Shown piece by piece: positions 17,755-25,157 of a DNA stretch of 64,000 bases (position 1 is its first letter; each line of letters begins with the position of its first letter). A model generated the notes under the pieces. The model was not told where the DNA came from. It worked only from the letters and a program-made list of their open reading frames with translations, and made no database searches. The position numbers and the translations under genes were made by a program. The stretch comes from Paenibacillus thiaminolyticus (GTDB taxonomy: Bacteria > Bacillota > Bacilli > Paenibacillales > Paenibacillaceae): assembly GCF_007066085.1 (NCBI RefSeq), contig NZ_CP041405.1, positions 5,039,001 through 5,103,000 on the forward strand, written 5' to 3'.

Positions 17755-19644
17755 ATGAGTGTGCGAAGATACATAACCGTCTTCTTCTTATTCCTGATGC
17801 TGTTCGGGTGGCTTATGGACCCTGCCATCGCCCAAGCGGAGCCGGAGCCGCAGAGCATCAAGCTGTACGAATGGGAGATGCAGTGGGAGACGAGTCCTAG
17901 GATGTGGGAGGACATCGCTTCTACCCGGGAAGGCTGGGAGAAGGTAGATAGCAGGAAATCGATTCCGAAGCTGCCGGAGGGCGTAAAATCGGCATGGATT
18001 CGGATTCGGTTGCCGGAATTGGATTTGAACTATACGACGTTATATTTTAAGAAGCTGTACGCCAATGCGGTGGAAATATGGGGAGATGACGGCAGAAGGC
18101 TGTTCCATGATGAAAGAAATTACTTTTATGATGTTTACCATATCCTTTTGCCTTTAGATCCGAACTGTAGAACGGTATACATTCATATGACCGCAAGCAT
18201 TGATCGAATCGGCATCCAGCTTCCGGTAGTTATGGGTGAATATCAACAAGTTCAAGCGGAGTATGCCAAAGAAGGAATTTTAGAAATCGTGCTTGGCAGT
18301 GCAATGATTCTTATTGCCCTCATAATGTTGTTATGTGCAATTTTTTTACGTGGAATTGAACTGCCGAGTTGGCTCTCGCTGACACTTGTCATATTTTCGC
18401 TGGGCGTAATATCAATTACGTATTCCAAGTTTACTTATATGTTTTTTGATAATTTTGGACACATCAGCGTCATGTTATTTGATTTGGCGATGATGCTTTT
18501 GTTTCCTTGCCTGACCTACTTTTTTATGAGATTTTTAGGAAACGGTCCTTACAAAATAATTTGGAAATTCTTTATTTTCCAGGTTGTCTTTTCTGGAGTT
18601 TGGCTCCTATTATTTTTGTATTTCTTTATTATCATAGAAGAGCCTGCTCATCCTTTATATACCTTATTTTCATTTGAAGTATTCAGTGTCTATATGATTA
18701 TTCAATTTACTCTATTGATAATGTTCTCAATTAGCCGTGCCATTCGAAAGAACAAAGATGCTATTTTATTTGCAGTTGGTTTTAGCTTGTTCTCCATTAT
18801 GACAGTTGCAGAAGTCATTTGGTATATTTTTGTTTCCCGGGATTACGAACTGTATTTATGGAAATGGGGCCTTCTCAGTTTTGTTATCTGTCTTATCCTT
18901 ATACTGGGGCGTAAAATTGCGGAAAATCATCGCCGTGTCATCTCCTATGCCAAGGAGCTGGAGCTGTTCAACGGTAAGCTGCAGCAGTCCGAGAAGATGG
19001 AGATATTAAGCGAGCTGGCCGCATCGGTTGCGCACGAAGTAAGGAATCCGCTGCAGGTGACCCGTGGATTCCTGCAGTTGCTCGGTGGCAAGAGTGGAAC
19101 GAAGGAACAAAAATATTTGAACCTTGCCTTGACCGAACTTGATCGGGCCTCCGAAATCATTACCGATTTCTTAACGTTTGCGAAGCCGGAGCTGGATGAG
19201 ATTCAAGTCCTCGATGTAGCTGATGAGTTGAGGCATATCGAGGGCATTTTGATGCCGATGGCCACAATGCATGGGGGAGCGATCGAATTGGATGCTAATC
19301 CGGATCTCCGGATTCAGGGGAACTCATCTAAGTTCAAGCAAGCTTTTATTAACATGATTAAAAACAGTATTGAGGCTTTCACCCAAAAAGGACTGATTCG
19401 GATCGAGGCTTATGAGCGGGGAAGTCAGGTTATTATCCGGATAGAGGATAACGGTATCGGCATGGACGAGGAGGAGCTGAAGCGGCTTGGGGAGCCGTAC
19501 TTCTCGAACAAGACGAAGGGAACTGGTCTCGGCCTAATGGTTACCTTCCGTATAATTGAAGTGATGCAAGGGAAGCTGCATGTTGCGAGCGAGAAGGGAG
19601 TCGGAACCGTTATTACCATTTCCTTTCCCGCTATCCCAAAATAA
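17755..19644 (+). CDS. Orphan sensor histidine kinase with 7TM receptor module (paralogue 1)
   Basis: 629 residues. A signal peptide/first hydrophobic segment (about 5-26) is followed by an extracytoplasmic domain (about 27-172), seven membrane segments (about 175-386, 7TMR-DISM-like), a short coiled coil and a HisKA domain with His427 in AHEVRNPLQVTRGFLQLL. The HATPase domain has an N-box near 532-537 and G-boxes DNGIG (566-570) and GTGLGL. The H-box resembles that of the sporulation kinases KinA-KinE (AHEIRNPLTxxKGFxQ), and no response regulator is adjacent, so Spo0F is a reasonable inferred target. The membrane part is AT-rich. A sister kinase lies 1.6 kb downstream, and the peptide/isoprenoid-enzyme pair sits between them on the other strand. 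AGGGGTG is the ribosome site. Confidence 0.88.
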   Translation: MSVRRYITVFFLFLMLFGWLMDPAIAQAEPEPQSIKLYEWEMQWETSPRMWEDIASTREGWEKVDSRKSIPKLPEGVKSAWIRIRLPELDLNYTTLYFKKLYANAVEIWGDDGRRLFHDERNYFYDVYHILLPLDPNCRTVYIHMTASIDRIGIQLPVVMGEYQQVQAEYAKEGILEIVLGSAMILIALIMLLCAIFLRGIELPSWLSLTLVIFSLGVISITYSKFTYMFFDNFGHISVMLFDLAMMLLFPCLTYFFMRFLGNGPYKIIWKFFIFQVVFSGVWLLLFLYFFIIIEEPAHPLYTLFSFEVFSVYMIIQFTLLIMFSISRAIRKNKDAILFAVGFSLFSIMTVAEVIWYIFVSRDYELYLWKWGLLSFVICLILILGRKIAENHRRVISYAKELELFNGKLQQSEKMEILSELAASVAHEVRNPLQVTRGFLQLLGGKSGTKEQKYLNLALTELDRASEIITDFLTFAKPELDEIQVLDVADELRHIEGILMPMATMHGGAIELDANPDLRIQGNSSKFKQAFINMIKNSIEAFTQKGLIRIEAYERGSQVIIRIEDNGIGMDEEELKRLGEPYFSNKTKGTGLGLMVTFRIIEVMQGKLHVASEKGVGTVITISFPAIPK

Positions 19645-19648
19645 ATAG

Positions 19649-19686
19649 AAAAGAAGAGGGCTTCAAAAAGCGCCTCTTCTTTTTTC
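19649..19686. terminator. Bidirectional terminator between kinase 1 and the peptide gene
   Basis: AAAAGAAGAGG and CCTCTTCTTTTTT form a strong stem around a small GC inner hairpin, with A and T tracts on both sides. It ends the rightward kinase and the leftward peptide transcript. Confidence 0.88.
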
Positions 19687-19689
19687 GAA

Positions 19690-19935
19690 TTAATGCCACA
19701 CGCCTTTTTTTGCAACTGGGGTATCATTCACAACTTCGGACGGATTCGGCGGCAGGACCAGTACATACTGATTCAGCTTTTCTTCAACCGTAGTCAATTG
19801 AATATGGTCAGGAATCGAAATGCCTAATAATTCCTTGACGGCGGACTTTGGATCAGCAAGCAGCTTCTCTTTGAACGTGGCATCTTCCCATGCTCTTTGC
19901 ACGATTTGGTTCATATGCATTTGATTAATAGACAT
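19690..19935 (-). CDS. NHLP-leader-type peptide precursor with penultimate Trp (candidate modified pheromone)
   Basis: An 81-residue peptide. Residues 9-66 match the nitrile-hydratase-alpha-like leader family of RiPP precursors: IVQRAWEDATFKEKLLADP, then LGISIPDHIQL, then YVLVLPPNP. The short tail is SEVVNDTPVAKKGVWH, with the only core Trp at position 80. There is no Gly-Gly cleavage site and no Cys, Ser or Thr-rich core of the usual NHLP products. GGAGGG lies 9 nt upstream of the ATG. It is 76 nt downstream of the isoprenoid-enzyme gene in the same transcript, the order seen for comQ-comX. ComX precursors also carry their modified Trp within a few residues of the C-terminus. I infer a secreted, possibly Trp-prenylated signal; an unmodified peptide cannot be excluded. 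Confidence 0.8.
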   Translation of the reverse strand: MSINQMHMNQIVQRAWEDATFKEKLLADPKSAVKELLGISIPDHIQLTTVEEKLNQYVLVLPPNPSEVVNDTPVAKKGVWH

Positions 19936-20011
19936 ATAACTTATCCCTCCATATTTGTAGAATCAGAAGATTACAGGTAGATTACCATTGATAGATTCGG
20001 ACCCGCCAGTT

Positions 20012-20947
20012 CTATTTTGCTAGATTAGACAATATATATGAAAATCCGCCCGACATCAGCTTATTTCTTTCTTCATATATGTACTCCGCTTCTTGCCTCA
20101 GACTGTCAACCATCGCCTGATGGAAGGCGAGCAAGTTCGGGGAGGCGACAGGAAGCTGCTGGAGCCGGGCATGGTCCTCTGTCGCGATGGCAGCATAGCC
20201 CTGCAAGGCGTCGGACACCGTGATGGCCTGGCGCACCTCGTCGGGCGTCAGCGGAGCGCCAGACGGCCGGTCCGTCATGGAGCGGATCCAGGACAAAAGG
20301 CAATTGTAACTCCCTTCCCGCAAATCCTTCTCCCAGTCCTCTGCGTCATCGGACATTTGTAGCGTGACGAGCACAGTCTCTACCGCGGCCGTGATGTCGG
20401 GCAGTAAATGATCCGTTCCGCCAAGATAAGCGGCTCCCACGGCGGACAGCTTGACGGGTGACGCTTTGTGCGCGATTTTAATCCGTTCGCTCTGGAAGAA
20501 GTCCTGCTCCTGCTCCATGCTGACGGCTTCGGCCCATTCGGCGCTGTAGCGGTTGAAGGCATGCCAGAACGGCGAGCAGGAAGGGAACAGTTCACGGTAG
20601 ACCCTTTCATATTCGATGTAGCACAGATGTCCCAGCGCCAACGTCTTATGCCACCCTCTCTGCTCAGGGCTGTCCATGACATCATCGAGCAAGCAATAGT
20701 GCAGCATCATGAAGACGCCGGCCATTCCCAAGCGTCGGCAATCGCTTCGCTCCGCTTCGGTGGCCTTCTGCAGCCAGAACGGCAGCAAATAGCAGACATA
20801 GTTACTGGACTCAGTAAGCAGCGGGTTGGACTTTTCCAAATAGTGAAGGCCCATCTCCTGCAACGGTGCCGGGAATGATGAGATAAGGCGCGCCGCCTCT
20901 GCGAATATCGCCTCCAAATCCTCCTTGTAGTCGTCGAACCATTTCAT
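20012..20947 (-). CDS. Class I isoprenoid enzyme, ComQ-like candidate peptide prenyltransferase
   Basis: 311 residues, all-helical, with both aspartate-rich metal motifs of trans-isoprenyl transferases and terpene synthases: DDVMD (Asp88, 89, 92) and DDAEDWEKD (Asp200, 201, 204, 208). These bind the Mg2+-diphosphate of an isoprenyl donor. Its length is close to that of ComQ (about 300). No chain-elongation partner, squalene/phytoene gene or other terpene gene is adjacent; instead the next gene is the leader-peptide precursor and both flanks are membrane kinases, which favours a peptide-modifying role. Alternatives are a terpene synthase or a short-chain prenyl synthase making a free product. 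GGAGG lies 8 nt before the ATG, and a good SigA promoter lies at 21025-21053. Confidence 0.78.
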   Translation of the reverse strand: MKWFDDYKEDLEAIFAEAARLISSFPAPLQEMGLHYLEKSNPLLTESSNYVCYLLPFWLQKATEAERSDCRRLGMAGVFMMLHYCLLDDVMDSPEQRGWHKTLALGHLCYIEYERVYRELFPSCSPFWHAFNRYSAEWAEAVSMEQEQDFFQSERIKIAHKASPVKLSAVGAAYLGGTDHLLPDITAAVETVLVTLQMSDDAEDWEKDLREGSYNCLLSWIRSMTDRPSGAPLTPDEVRQAITVSDALQGYAAIATEDHARLQQLPVASPNLLAFHQAMVDSLRQEAEYIYEERNKLMSGGFSYILSNLAK

Positions 20948-21024
20948 ATTACTATCCTCCTGGGTCGAAATCGGACTTTCTCCTGGATCCGCTGCGACAA
21001 AATTCCTACATACCTAGTCTCTCT

Positions 21025-21053
21025 ATTATAGAAGCCATTGATCATCGGAGCAA
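21025..21053 (-). promoter_or_regulatory. SigA-type promoter of the isoprenoid-enzyme/peptide operon
   Basis: Read on the minus strand: TTGCTC, 17 nt, TATAAT, giving a leader of roughly 70 nt. A TGTCGAA (21071-21077) that matches the Spo0A 0A-box core TGNCGAA lies about 18 nt upstream of the -35. That single site is only suggestive. Confidence 0.65.
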
Positions 21054-21113
21054 CAACATAAGAAACAGGATGTCGAAAAACAAAAGCCAGGTAAGGGATT
21101 CATGGCGGATAGA

Positions 21114-21142
21114 GCAGGAAATTAGCGATAACTGTCGAATTA
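21114..21142 (+). promoter_or_regulatory. Perfect SigH-type promoter before the second kinase
   Basis: GCAGGAAAT (21114-21122), 11 nt, GTCGAATTA (21134-21142). All positions fit RNAGGAWWW-N11-12-RNNGAATWW. It lies about 60 nt upstream of the kinase start and is the second such promoter in the locus. Confidence 0.7.
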
Positions 21143-21203
21143 GTGCCAGTGTAGGATTGCGGTTCACCATCTCATTACATATTGGAACGGACAGAGGTGT
21201 CTT

Positions 21204-23105
21204 GTGAGAACAATTTTTAAATATTCAGCGGTATCGTTCCTGCTTCTCATGGCGGCTCTTCTTCTGTGCCCTTCTCTTCTGCGGGCGGAAGCGGAGCAGG
21301 GGGAATTGCAGGTGACGCAATGGCAGGTGCTGTGGGAGACGTCGGCCCGGGATTGGAAGGACATTTCCTCCACGGATGAGGGCTGGATAGATGTCGATAT
21401 TCGGGAAGACGGGCCCGATAAGCCCGAAGGGATTCAGTCGGCCTGGCTCCGGTTAACGCTGCCGCCGCTGCAGTGGGACAAGCCCGGTCTCTGGATTGAA
21501 CAAGTATATGCCTTCGAAGTAGAGGCATTCTCGGAAGAAGGACGAAGACTGTTCCGCTCTTCGCGGCTGTTCTCCTTCGACATGAATTCGGTGCTTATTG
21601 GGCTGGATGCCAGCGAAGAGGAGCAGGTGGTTTATCTTCATGTCAAAACCCCTGCAAGACAGTTGGGCATTCATGACACGATTAGGATCGGAGACTATCA
21701 AGAGCTGCTTCCCGAGTATGTCAAGCAAGGACTCGTCAATGTCGTCATGGGGAGCGCCCTCATACTTATTGCGGTGGTCATGCTCATTTGCACTCTTTTC
21801 CTCCGGAACATATTTTTCTCAAGCTGGTTGTCACTCTGCGTGCTTATTCTGTGCGCGGGCATTATGATTTTTACGTACTCATCGTTCACATATACGTTTT
21901 TTATCCATACCGAAGTATGGTCGCTCGTTATTTATGATTTTGCGATGCTGGTCTTTTTTCCGCTGCTTACCTATTATTTCGAAGTGACGTTCGGTCCGGG
22001 CCCATATTGGATTATCCGCAGGCTCCGGCAGATCCAGACCGCGTATTCGATTCTATCTCTGGCTGTGCTGCTCCTTAATGTTTTGTCGGATAACCGCTTT
22101 TATGATATGTACTATTTCCTGTCGATTCGGGTGCTCGGCTTCCTGATCCTGATTCAGTTCGTCGTGCTGATCACGGCGTCCATCCGTTATGCGTTCGACA
22201 AAGATAAAGACGCTCTTCTGTTCTGCGCCGGATTTGTCGCCTTTGCGTTGATTACCGGATGCGAATTAATCTGGTTCCTGCTTCATCCGGGCTATTATTA
22301 TATGGTGTACTGGAAGTGGGGGATCCTGCTCTTCGTCGTGGCCCTTATCATTATTCTGGGCCGCAAAATCGCGCGCAATCACGAGCAGGTCGTTCAATAT
22401 TCGAAGGAGCTGGAGCTGTACAACCACCGGCTTCAACGTTCGGAGAAGATGGAGATCATTAGCGAGCTGGCCGCTTCCGTCGCCCATGAAGTACGGAATC
22501 CGCTGCAGGTGACGCGGGGCTTCCTCCAACTGCTGGAGAAGCAATCCGGCTCGAAGGAGAAGGAGTACTATCATTTGGCGCTGACCGAACTGGATCGGGC
22601 ATCTGGCATTATTACCGATTTCCTCACCTTCGCGAAGCCCGAGCTGAATGAGCTCGCCCTGCTGAATGTGCGGGAGGAATTGGAGCATGTCCAAGGGGTT
22701 CTCCTGCCGCTGGCCAACATGCAGGGGGCGAAGATTACGCTCGAAGTGATGCCCGATCTCACGATTGAAGGGAACTCGTCCAAGTTCAAGCAGGCATTTA
22801 TCAATCTGGTCAAGAACAGCATTGAGGCTCTGCACAGCAACGGATGGATCCAGATTGCCGCTCATAAGCAGGACGGGCAGGTCATCATCCGGATTCGGGA
22901 CAACGGAGTAGGAATGGACAAGAAGGAACTGGCGCGGCTGGGCGAGCCTTATTACTCGAACAAAACGAAGGGTACGGGCCTAGGGTTGATGGTGACCTTC
23001 CGCATCATCGAAGTAATGCAGGGCAAGCTGGAGTTCCACAGCGAGAAAGGCGTCGGAACCGAGGTTACCGTAACTTTTCCGGCCGTGGAGAAGGAACAGA
23101 AGTAA
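21204..23105 (+). CDS. Orphan sensor histidine kinase with 7TM receptor module (paralogue 2)
   Basis: 633 residues, collinear with the kinase at 17755: signal segment (about 5-28), extracytoplasmic domain (about 30-175), seven membrane segments (about 178-388), coiled coil, and HisKA with His428 in AHEVRNPLQVTRGFLQLL. Its ATPase domain has N-box residues near 533-538 and the G-boxes DNGVG and GTGLGL. The kinase halves of the two paralogues are nearly interchangeable by eye (for example SKFKQAFIN, NKTKGTGLGLMVTFRIIEVMQGKL), while the sensor halves have diverged more. This suggests different ligands or thresholds feeding one phosphorelay. The start is GTG with AGAGGTG upstream. The frame ends directly against a truncated nuclease gene. 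Confidence 0.88.
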   Translation: MRTIFKYSAVSFLLLMAALLLCPSLLRAEAEQGELQVTQWQVLWETSARDWKDISSTDEGWIDVDIREDGPDKPEGIQSAWLRLTLPPLQWDKPGLWIEQVYAFEVEAFSEEGRRLFRSSRLFSFDMNSVLIGLDASEEEQVVYLHVKTPARQLGIHDTIRIGDYQELLPEYVKQGLVNVVMGSALILIAVVMLICTLFLRNIFFSSWLSLCVLILCAGIMIFTYSSFTYTFFIHTEVWSLVIYDFAMLVFFPLLTYYFEVTFGPGPYWIIRRLRQIQTAYSILSLAVLLLNVLSDNRFYDMYYFLSIRVLGFLILIQFVVLITASIRYAFDKDKDALLFCAGFVAFALITGCELIWFLLHPGYYYMVYWKWGILLFVVALIIILGRKIARNHEQVVQYSKELELYNHRLQRSEKMEIISELAASVAHEVRNPLQVTRGFLQLLEKQSGSKEKEYYHLALTELDRASGIITDFLTFAKPELNELALLNVREELEHVQGVLLPLANMQGAKITLEVMPDLTIEGNSSKFKQAFINLVKNSIEALHSNGWIQIAAHKQDGQVIIRIRDNGVGMDKKELARLGEPYYSNKTKGTGLGLMVTFRIIEVMQGKLEFHSEKGVGTEVTVTFPAVEKEQK

Positions 23106-23684
23106 GGCAGCAACTACGGGGAACTCAAGAAATGTGTGACGATCAACATTTTGAACTATTCGTGCCTGCCGAATGAACGATACCATAATGTATTTCATTT
23201 GCGCGAAGATCATTCGCTTATTCCGCTTATTGATGACATTGAGATTCATGTCATGGAACTGCCCAAGCTGGATCAATACGAGGTTCCATTGAAGGGTGGT
23301 TTAGTGAACTGGTTATTGTTTTTGAAAGGTGCATACAAAACCAATTGGGAGGTGTTGACAATGAACGAACCCATGCTGAAAAAGGCGATGACGACCTTGG
23401 AATTTTTGAGTCAGGATGAACAGACGCGGATGGAATACGAAGCCCGTCAGAAATATCTGCTTGACCAAGCCTCTCGAGTCGAGGGGGCTAGAGCGGAAGG
23501 AAAAGCAGAAGGAAGAGCAGAAGGAAGAGCCGAAGGAAGAGCCGAAGGAAGAACCGAAGGAAGAACCGAAGGAAAGGAAGAAATGGCCCGGAAACTGCTT
23601 GCTCTCGGCGCTGACATCACTCTTATCGCAAAAGCCTCGGGGCTGTCCGAAGAAGAAGTTAAAAAGCTGAGACCGCTCCATTAA
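23106..23684 (+). pseudogene. 5'-truncated Rpn/PD-(D/E)XK nuclease-transposase family remnant
   Basis: Directly after the kinase stop, in the same frame, the translation continues GSNYGELKKCVTINILNYSCLPNERYHNVFHLREDHS. This is the middle of the Rpn/YhgA-like PD-(D/E)XK nuclease family, whose N-terminal nuclease core is missing. The C-terminal part has the usual AEGR-type repeat (seven 12-nt units, 23493-23576) and a helix-turn-helix-like tail. A GTG at 23136 could still start a 182-residue product, but the catalytic domain would be absent. The abrupt junction at 23105/23106 marks an old rearrangement. Confidence 0.7.
23493..23576 (+). repeat. 12-nt tandem repeat encoding AEGR units
   Basis: Seven degenerate copies of a GCAGAAGGAAGA-type unit within the nuclease remnant. 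In-frame repeats of this kind are typical of the C-terminal region of this family. Confidence 0.85.
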
Positions 23685-23726
23685 AGGGTAACAGGTGCAC
23701 GTATTAAATAAACGTACAGAAGAATA

Positions 23727-23769
23727 GAAGAGCCGAAGATTAATTTTGCGGTTTGATCTTCGGCTCTTT
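23727..23769. terminator. Bidirectional terminator
   Basis: AGAGCCGAAGAT (23729-23740) pairs with ATCTTCGGCTCT (23756-23767) between the nuclease remnant and the leftward AIM24 gene. Confidence 0.8.
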
Positions 23770-23823
23770 GCGATCTGAGGCCATTCCTTCCGAGATGGGA
23801 TCACAGGATTACGGCTCCCCGCT

Positions 23824-24525
23824 CTATTTGATAAATACGCCCCCGAACGGGATAACCTCGCGCAGAATGCGCTTGAACAGTCCTTCATCGTTCATCTCGT
23901 GCACGAGCGATTGATTCTGCCGTCCGGCCTGGATGAGAACGGTACCCCTGCCCGTCATTTTCCAATGATAATTCATATGTTGGCTGGCCAGATGATTGCC
24001 GTATACGCATAATTCCAGCTTCGCATTCTCGGGGTAGGCGATAACGCTGCCTGCGTCCACGTAGAGCGGCTGATCCGGATGGAGCTCGGCATCGCAAGCG
24101 GTGCCTTGGGTCAGGATGCCAATCTGCCCTTCGCCGGAGAATTTCACCTTGACGACATCCTGCGTGATGAGCATGTTCTTCATGCTCAAAATGCGTGTCT
24201 GCATCGTGATGCCTTCCGTATAGAACAGCAGATGCCGCACGTCATAGAGCAGGTCGCTCTCCCCGGTCAATGGAACGGGCTTCATGCTGAACCCGGGGGG
24301 CAGCGCGGTCAGAAATTCGCAGGGTCCGGTGAAGCGGGCCTGGATAAGCTTCTTCTTGCGGTACATGCCCTTGGCGGTCATCAGCCGATCAGTGCGCCCG
24401 TCGGGAGCGCCGCGATAGGCGATAATCTGCTGCGGATGGAGCACGTTCACCTGTTCTCCCTCTTGAACGCGGAAGGTGACGGCTTGTCCGTTCATCTGGC
24501 TCTCGTGTTCAAATATAATGTCCAT
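23824..24525 (-). CDS. AIM24 (DUF124) family protein
   Basis: 233 residues of the AIM24/TIGR00266 beta-barrel family, with the hallmark runs LPPGFSMKPVPL and LYVDAGSVIAYPENAKLEL. The molecular function of the bacterial members is not established. AGGAGG lies 7 nt upstream of the ATG. It is the second gene of a two-gene unit, 12 nt after the coiled-coil protein gene. Confidence 0.82.
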   Translation of the reverse strand: MDIIFEHESQMNGQAVTFRVQEGEQVNVLHPQQIIAYRGAPDGRTDRLMTAKGMYRKKKLIQARFTGPCEFLTALPPGFSMKPVPLTGESDLLYDVRHLLFYTEGITMQTRILSMKNMLITQDVVKVKFSGEGQIGILTQGTACDAELHPDQPLYVDAGSVIAYPENAKLELCVYGNHLASQHMNYHWKMTGRGTVLIQAGRQNQSLVHEMNDEGLFKRILREVIPFGGVFIK

Positions 24526-24537
24526 CCGGAACTCCTC

Positions 24538-24954
24538 CTATCTTGCGCGGACCCGCATCCAGACACGCAGGCCGCGCAGCAGCACGAAATACCCAATCAG
24601 AAGACCGGCAAGGGTGAGCACCAGCGCCTTCATCTTGCGGTAGTTCGCCTGGCGTTCCTCTTCGAGCTGCTTCAACTCGGCAACCATGCGGGTGAGCTCC
24701 TGATTCTGCTCGAGTAATTTTTGGTTTTCCTGCCGGTATATCTCCATATTTTGATGGGCTTGCTCTAATTGGTCGACGGTCTGGCGGTAATTTTCCTTCA
24801 ATTCATTGACTTCGGCGGGCAGTTCGGAAATATCCTTGATGGTGCCCCACCATCCGGCATGCGCCGCAGGCTGGCCGGACAGAAGCAAGAAGCAGAACAT
24901 CGATACGATAAGTGCACTGCGGCGGAGCGGCTGCGCTATGTATGGCTTGTTCAT
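24538..24954 (-). CDS. Membrane-anchored coiled-coil protein, function unknown
   Basis: 138 residues: an N-terminal signal or membrane segment (SALIVSMFCFLLLSGQPAAHA), a long charged coiled coil (about residues 40-105, ELPAEVNELKENYRQTVDQLEQ onward), a C-terminal membrane helix (ALVLTLAGLLIGYFVLL) and a basic tail (RVWMRVRAR). The start at MNKPYIAQ was chosen because AAGGGGG lies 9 nt upstream; the frame is open 12 codons further. It is co-transcribed with the AIM24 gene and may anchor or recruit that protein, which is inference from operon structure only. Confidence 0.7.
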   Translation of the reverse strand: MNKPYIAQPLRRSALIVSMFCFLLLSGQPAAHAGWWGTIKDISELPAEVNELKENYRQTVDQLEQAHQNMEIYRQENQKLLEQNQELTRMVAELKQLEEERQANYRKMKALVLTLAGLLIGYFVLLRGLRVWMRVRAR

Positions 24955-25157
24955 TCCCGGTGCCCCCTTGTATGCGAACAATGGCTTCATACCAAGAAAT
25001 ACGAAAATAATGTCGAATCGTTTCCTATTTTGGCCAATCTGAATGATAAAAGCAAGAATTTATTGCAGGTTGCCGCGGCAGGAACGTTGACTCTTGGTAA
25101 CGGACTCCGCTACACTGAGGAGATACAAATGATGACAAGAGGAACGGGATATATACG

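Noticed and set aside
19954..19963. A third TTTGTAGAAT, the same string as in the SigH-type -10 region at 17691
   Set aside because: It points away from any gene on that strand and has no AGGA-type -35 at the right distance.
21133..21139. TGTCGAA read as a Spo0A 0A-box before kinase 2
   Set aside because: It coincides with the -10 element of the perfect SigH-type promoter, which explains it better. TGTCGAA also occurs by chance several times in the window.
23493..23576. 12-nt repeats as a CRISPR or VNTR signal
   Set aside because: They are in-frame AEGR codons typical of the nuclease family; there are no spacers.
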